64,000 nucleotides of DNA from Chlorokybus atmophyticus. Lineage: Eukaryota; Streptophyta; Chlorokybophyceae; Chlorokybales; Chlorokybaceae. Both the position numbers and the translations under genes were made by a program. Shown here one piece after another: positions 58,973 through 64,000 of the stretch (the stretch's first letter is position 1; each line of letters starts with the position of its first letter). The notes under the pieces are model-generated. The model was not told the DNA's origin, did no database searches, and saw nothing but the letters and a program-made list of their open reading frames with translations. The stretch lies in contig RHPI01002402.1 of NCBI GenBank assembly GCA_009103225.1, positions 44,684 to 108,683 on the forward strand. The letters run 5' to 3'.

Positions 58973-60922
58973 TGAGGACACTTCACAATTCGTTTTCCTC
59001 AGTTTTGTTGATAAGCAGTTCCCGTAGCTCATTCTGTTGAGACCATCTGCATGTACATCAACCATTGGCGGACGGCAATAGAACCATTCACAGGTTAATG
59101 CACTCCCCAACCTGACGAATGTTGGCACGCAAAGTTGCACAAAAAGCGTTTTGAAGATTGGCTTGTGACTGTGCAAAGCACAACACCTTCGTCACACTTC
59201 TAGCACACATTGTGCGCGCACACGTGTACATCGCTATGACTACGGAGGGAGTGCTGCGGCACATGCATGACACGAGTGATGGTAGAGTGCTGCGTGGCAG
59301 CTACTGAAACCATGTGGAGCAAGTGCGGCAGTCGCGACGGCAGCGGACAGCTGTGGTGGGAGGTTGGGAGCGACGAGGCGAGTCTGCGCGTCGTCCTTGG
59401 CAGCTGTGGATGAGGACTAACGCGGCGGCTGTGTGGTAGGTAACTACCATGATACATGCATGCTGCTGGTGCTGGCAGGTGTTCCCTGGTCCTTGCTGCC
59501 GGTCTTCCCTTCCCCCCACCCTCCCTTCGTTGCTAGAGTCTACTTAGTTAGCATAGAGGCCCCCCCACCCCGTGTTCTGCTGCTGCTGTGCTGTGCTGTG
59601 TCGTTGCTCTTGTTCATATAATGCCACTTGCCCTGCCCCGTATCATGGCCCCTGTGTTGTGCCTTATGCATAAGGTATAATAATGATTGTGCTCAGCCGG
59701 ATGACAACAATAGATGCATGACCAACAGGGCTGGGCGGTAGTGTTATTGGTAGGGTTGGTGGTGGTAGGTGTTGCAGCCCGGTGGTGAAACATGTTGTTG
59801 CGTGAGCTGAATATGAGTGTCTAACAGTGTTGCATGTTGGTTTGTACAACATGTTGAACCAGCGTAAGGCATCAATGCATGCTGCATTGATACTTTGACC
59901 TTGTACACATAGGCATACACACGCCGAATGTGGCACATTTACACATGCACACTTGCGCTATTATGCGTCAGCACGGCGTATGGAAATTGTGTAGGTTTGG
60001 CGGTGCTGGCAGCGGTGGCAGCCAAATGGAGTAAGTACCGCAATCACCCGGTGGGGGGCATCTTTCTACTCGCTGACGATGCTTGGCACATTGGGGGAGG
60101 TCTTTCAGCACGTGCTGCGCCTGTGCGCATGGCAGATGGTGATGGTGCGAGGGACAGCCTGAGGGTAGCGGTACCTGGAAGGTTTCGTCTCTGCGGTAGC
60201 GGGTGGCTTGCACCTTGCGGCGAGCGCAGGCAAAGGCAATTATGGAGCGAGGAGCAACGACGGTGACGGCGATATCAAGCTGAGCGCCTGTGGCCCAAGC
60301 AGCCTCCCCCTCTCTTCTTTGACCATGAAGGCGGATGCGGCACCCGCATAGATTAGTAGCGGGTGTGTGTGCGCGCGCGGCTGTTGCATGCTGTTGTGCA
60401 TGTACGTCAAGTACACACACACCAATGGTGTGTGAGGTTTGATAGGCAGCCGTTCGAGGGGTAGGACATCGTGATACATTCCTCATAGCTTACTCGGGAG
60501 CAGCAGTTCAACACCCCTTAGGCACACAACCAACCTTGTTTCTCACATAGGAAGTGCCGGCGAAATGTCGCTCGTGCTGCCATTGTTGGTTGCGAAGGTT
60601 CTACATACGCACGCACCCCCCAACACACACACACACACAAACACCATGTGCGAAGTTGATATTTGTGTCTTACTTTGATGCAATGCGCATTGTGTTTACA
60701 AGGTGGAGGAACCTGTAATGCCAGCAAATAATTGAAATCACTTTTGTATATTACAATTATGCTACACAATACATATATCTTTAAATACCAGCACCAGCCA
60801 CATGCGATGACTTGTCTCACAACCATGACGTGACAATATGGGATGAACGTAGATTTTAAATATTGAGAACGAAAAAGGCCCCCCCCCCCCTTTCGTTTAC
60901 ATTGCTGAAAGCTAAGGGACCA
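58973..60922. other. Gene-poor intergenic region
   Basis: No gene recognised. An open frame on the minus strand at 59968-60486 has no family resemblance. A run of twelve or more C near 60878-60890 is bracketed by AACGAAA and TTTCGTT, just before the duplicated rsmH segment. Confidence 0.5.
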
Positions 60923-61101
60923 GGTAGCGCTTACATGTGCATGATAAACATGCAGGCATTGCGTGTGTGCGTGCGTATGTTGGCTTTCAAGGTAGCATCA
61001 AGCATGCACATTGCACGATCACCTGCGTGAAGAGTGTACCAGCTCTGATGGTCTGTATCCTGTAGGCGCCTATCACAACCACAGCTCAGCTGGCAGCAGC
61101 G
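60923..61101 (+). repeat. 179-bp exact copy of the rsmH intron 3/exon 4 junction
   Basis: Identical base for base to 55241-55419, same orientation, and ends directly at the N at 61102. It comprises the last 143 nt of rsmH intron 3 and the first 36 nt of exon 4, so it cannot be functional. An assembly join is more likely than a biological duplication. Confidence 0.95.
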
Positions 61102-61102
61102 N
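61102..61102. other. Undetermined base (N), probable assembly join
   Basis: Single N between the exact rsmH copy and unrelated sequence. Together with the copy it suggests two contigs were joined here without real sequence evidence. Confidence 0.8.
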
Positions 61103-62843
61103 TGCGCCCCCACCAGCAACAGGATTGGTCGAACCAGTTCACGCGGTGTTTGACAGCATTTCGCTATTGTCACGGTGACAAAACTCATTGACACCACCTC
61201 CCGTGATAGCCAATGGGAGGCGAGAGTAGTGGCGGCGGCCGACATCGACGGCTCCCAAGCAAACCCTAAGGAAGCGGTCGGCGGTACGTTGCAAGTAAGC
61301 GGATTGGCGTGAAAGCGGCGGCATTAGACGCGAGACTTTCGACGTCACTATCAGCGTTAGGCGAACCGCGTGCATGCTGCTCAGAGTGAGCGCTTTATTA
61401 CCGTAAGCGGTGGCGCGAACTTCTTTGTGTTTTAAACCCGTTGCAATTTGTTTTGCCCTGCACTGCTATGATTGTTCTTGCTCGCAATTTTATGTTGATT
61501 TAGTGGCGTAGCCACTGCCCCGTTGCTTGCGGACTGCATCACCCCCTTTACCCACGGTACTCTTGCATGCCTTACATGGGTGCATTCTTAGCACCTTGCT
61601 TGCAATAGCCCCTGCTGATTGGTGCTTGTAGCACGTATACACGCTTTACTCAGCTATACAAACACTGTGCACCGACAAGTTATGAATGATTTGTGCTTGT
61701 TCGCATGCATCCTTGTCCATGAGCTTGTTGAGCAACTAGCACCTCCTCCCGAGCCAAGGGGACCTCACAGTTATTTTTGGCCTCGCATCTAGACACCGAC
61801 TCTACCACCTTCCTACCCCACCACCCTCGCATTTACTCTTTGCAGCTTCTCGCGTTCAATAGTGCGCTTGAGTATGCTGCTCTACAGCCCCACCACCTCC
61901 TCACACTTGTGCCTTGGTTAAAGTATGTATCCCAGCTGCGAGACACACCTCGCGGTCGAGCCTCCCTTGTACGATAATACAAATAGCAGGATGTGTCTAA
62001 GCACATATGATATTGTGCGTTAAATCTTAGGTAGGTCACTCCTTATCACGCATAAGTTGAGTGTTGCATCGCTTACTTATAAATACAATAAGTGTGACAA
62101 ATTTGATACATTTTCCGAATTGAGCAACGCTACAGACCAACACGGTGTCTTATCATCGAAAGTTTTGCATGGTGACTGTCCAGGGACTGAGGGACTGACG
62201 AGTACCTGACCCTGCCTGACTTACCGAATTGGTCCATGAAGGGACTTATAGGACGGTCGGTGCTACTCAGCAATATTTAATGACCGTCAGCGGTCGGCCG
62301 ATAGCTACACGCGATTAAAGCCTGCTTGAGATGATTAAAATGTAACGTCACCGCATCTTCAGATGACGGCTAATCGCCGGTCATCTATTTCGCTTGATAG
62401 CGACCTATTTCGCATAGCAGACAATCACCTTTCGGTCATTTTTTGCAACGGTTGGCTGCCGGTCGTACCATAACCATCTTACCGTATGCGCGGCGGCTTG
62501 CCTACTATAGCAAGCCAGTCACTGTCAGTCCCTATTCCGTAACCTGCCCGCTTGTTGATAAGTGACGGCAGACCACCGATCGTCCGTTAGTGCGGCGGCG
62601 ACCTACCGACTATGACAAGTAAGTGACCGCCCGTCCTTTATTGCCGACGAGCAATGCGGAACGATGGTACATGCGACTAGCGTACCATACAAATGGTATG
62701 AAAATTCCATTATTACAATAGCACCATCGTACCATTTTCATTGTACGATAGTGCCATTGTGACAACGCGTTTGAATCACTTCGGTTGCGCAAGGTTCAAA
62801 TGCTCAACGGCTTCAAGCAAGTTGAACAGTTGAGTTGTGCAGT

Positions 62844-62907
62844 GGCGGCGGCGGCGGCGGCGGCGGCGGTGATGGCGGCGGCGGCGGTGGCAGCGGCAAT
62901 GGCTAAC
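62844..62907. repeat. Imperfect (GGC)n repeat
   Basis: Runs of GGC triplets interrupted by GTGATG and GTGGCA. Confidence 0.9.
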
Positions 62908-62989
62908 AGTAAGCAAGTTTGCTTGGTGCTGTAATGTTGTGTTATGCGCAGCAGCGCATGCAGCCTAACCGCCCTTTTGATCTCATGGC

Positions 62990-63032
62990 GGCTAGGCCAG
63001 GCCAGGCTAGGCTAGGCTAGGCCAGGGCAGGG
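62990..63032. repeat. AGGCY pentamer tandem repeat
   Basis: About eight units of AGGCT, AGGCC or close variants in a row. Not a known telomere unit. Confidence 0.85.
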
Positions 63033-64000
63033 CATGCGGCGGCGGCGGTATATGGCAAGCAACGGCATGTGTATGTAAGTTGTCACACTGTGAGCATTGG
63101 TGTGTATGTTGCTGTTGATGGCGCTGGTGTGATTGACTTGTGCTTGCAGGAGCGGCGGTGGACAAGGAGCGGCTGCGGAGGTGGAGCGCTGAAGCGGCGG
63201 CTTGATATAATTTGTACTAACTTTTAAGGCCTTGTATTAGGGTGGTAGTAGTCGTATTAGTAGCAGCAGTAGTAGCCGCTCACAGAAGTTTATGTTGTAG
63301 CAAAGTACCAGTATGACTTGCAACACGTGTAATATATTAATTTATTCTTATTTATATTTTTATCTTATTATTATACATCATTGTTGCGACACTTACGTGA
63401 GGTATCTAATTATGATTAAACAGTACCCAACATGTACCTTTAAAGGCCCTTCAGTTATGGCAGTTACCATGAGGTACTTGTCAGTTACAACATTATTTAG
63501 TGCACAGTCGCCGGTACTTAACTATTTGATACCGGTTGGTTACTTGTCACTTACGTTAAGTCCCTTTTGCTTGACCAATGGGTATCCTTACAAGTACCTG
63601 TCAGTTGAAGTTGGTCCCTTCATGCAGACGGTCGTCAATTGATGGTAACGGCCGTTATGCTTAGGCCCCTGTATCGAGATCGCCGGCAGACTAAATAACG
63701 ACAGTCTGACTGAGTATCCTCGAACCCATGATCGTCATATACATATAATCGGCCATCAGGGGTAACATTTTGCGACGATGTAGTTAACCATGTTCAAATA
63801 AATGGGACCGTGTTTGCCTTATCCCCTTGTCCATGCATACAAGATTGTATAAGATGCCGGGTTTGTTGGGGCTGATAAAGGCTTTATCAGCGCCAATGAC
63901 TCAAAGCCTCTTGTAAATGGGCTATGCACGTGCTATAAGACTCTTATGGCATGGGCCATCGCTTATAGCCTACCGTATTTACCCATATAATAACAAGCCC

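Larger units (their letters stand above)
61103..64000. other. Gene-poor right end, AT-richer
   Basis: 2.9 kb with no coding region I recognise. It includes GGC-triplet and AGGCY-pentamer repeats and, from about 63310, clearly AT-rich sequence. Weakly similar TACTTGTCAGTTAC-like words recur at about 63475, 63540 and 63594. GCTGATAAAG is followed one base later by its reverse complement near 63880. If 61102 is a false join, this DNA may come from elsewhere in the genome. Confidence 0.45.

Noticed and set aside
59968-60486. 172-codon minus-strand open frame
   Set aside because: No recognisable domain, and no support from splice context or neighbours.

Overview
The window is nuclear DNA from a photosynthetic eukaryote, most likely a green alga (Chlorophyta). 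The genes are split by many GT-AG introns, often with TGCAG acceptors. The proteins match plant and algal families closely: a plastid adenylate kinase joined to DUF1995, plastid bL31, a DUF2358-SOUL protein, a plastid atypical SDR, VPS16, NUF2, the mitochondrial i-AAA protease FtsH4, CDC45 and an organellar RsmH. A cytosolic-type tRNA-Cys is present. I cannot name the species.

Layout: 1-7530 holds an aldo/keto reductase (minus, running off the left edge), the adenylate kinase-DUF1995 gene (plus) and a small DnaJ-type zinc-finger membrane protein (minus). 8512-20013 holds a classical SDR (plus), a selenide water dikinase fused to an FAD/NAD oxidoreductase domain (minus), a FIST-domain protein (plus), an unidentified multi-exon candidate and tRNA-Cys. 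22426-41007 is gene-dense: atypical SDR (minus), bL31c (plus), VPS16 (minus), TFIIS (plus), NUF2 (minus), FtsH4 (plus). 41008-44300 is gene-poor and contains a tiny LTR retroelement with target-site duplication. 44301-58972 holds the SOUL gene (minus), CDC45, a DsbA/thioredoxin-like protein, RsmH and a cyclic phosphodiesterase (all plus). 58973-64000 has no gene I can support and includes a suspicious 179-bp exact copy of part of rsmH ending at an N.

Most neighbours alternate strand, so many pairs share a divergent promoter region (250-1,130 bp) or converge. I see no operon and no obvious pathway cluster. The functions are housekeeping: organelle maintenance (FtsH4, RsmH, bL31c, adenylate kinase), replication and division (CDC45, NUF2), transcription (TFIIS) and vacuolar traffic (VPS16).

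I found no clearly new multi-gene system. The most unusual items are the 533-bp TRIM-like element with 79-bp LTRs, a set of sequence-unrelated short near-perfect hairpins lying in introns and intergenic DNA, two GC-AG introns, a (CT)135 tract just upstream of rsmH, and the duplicate-plus-N signature of an assembly join.
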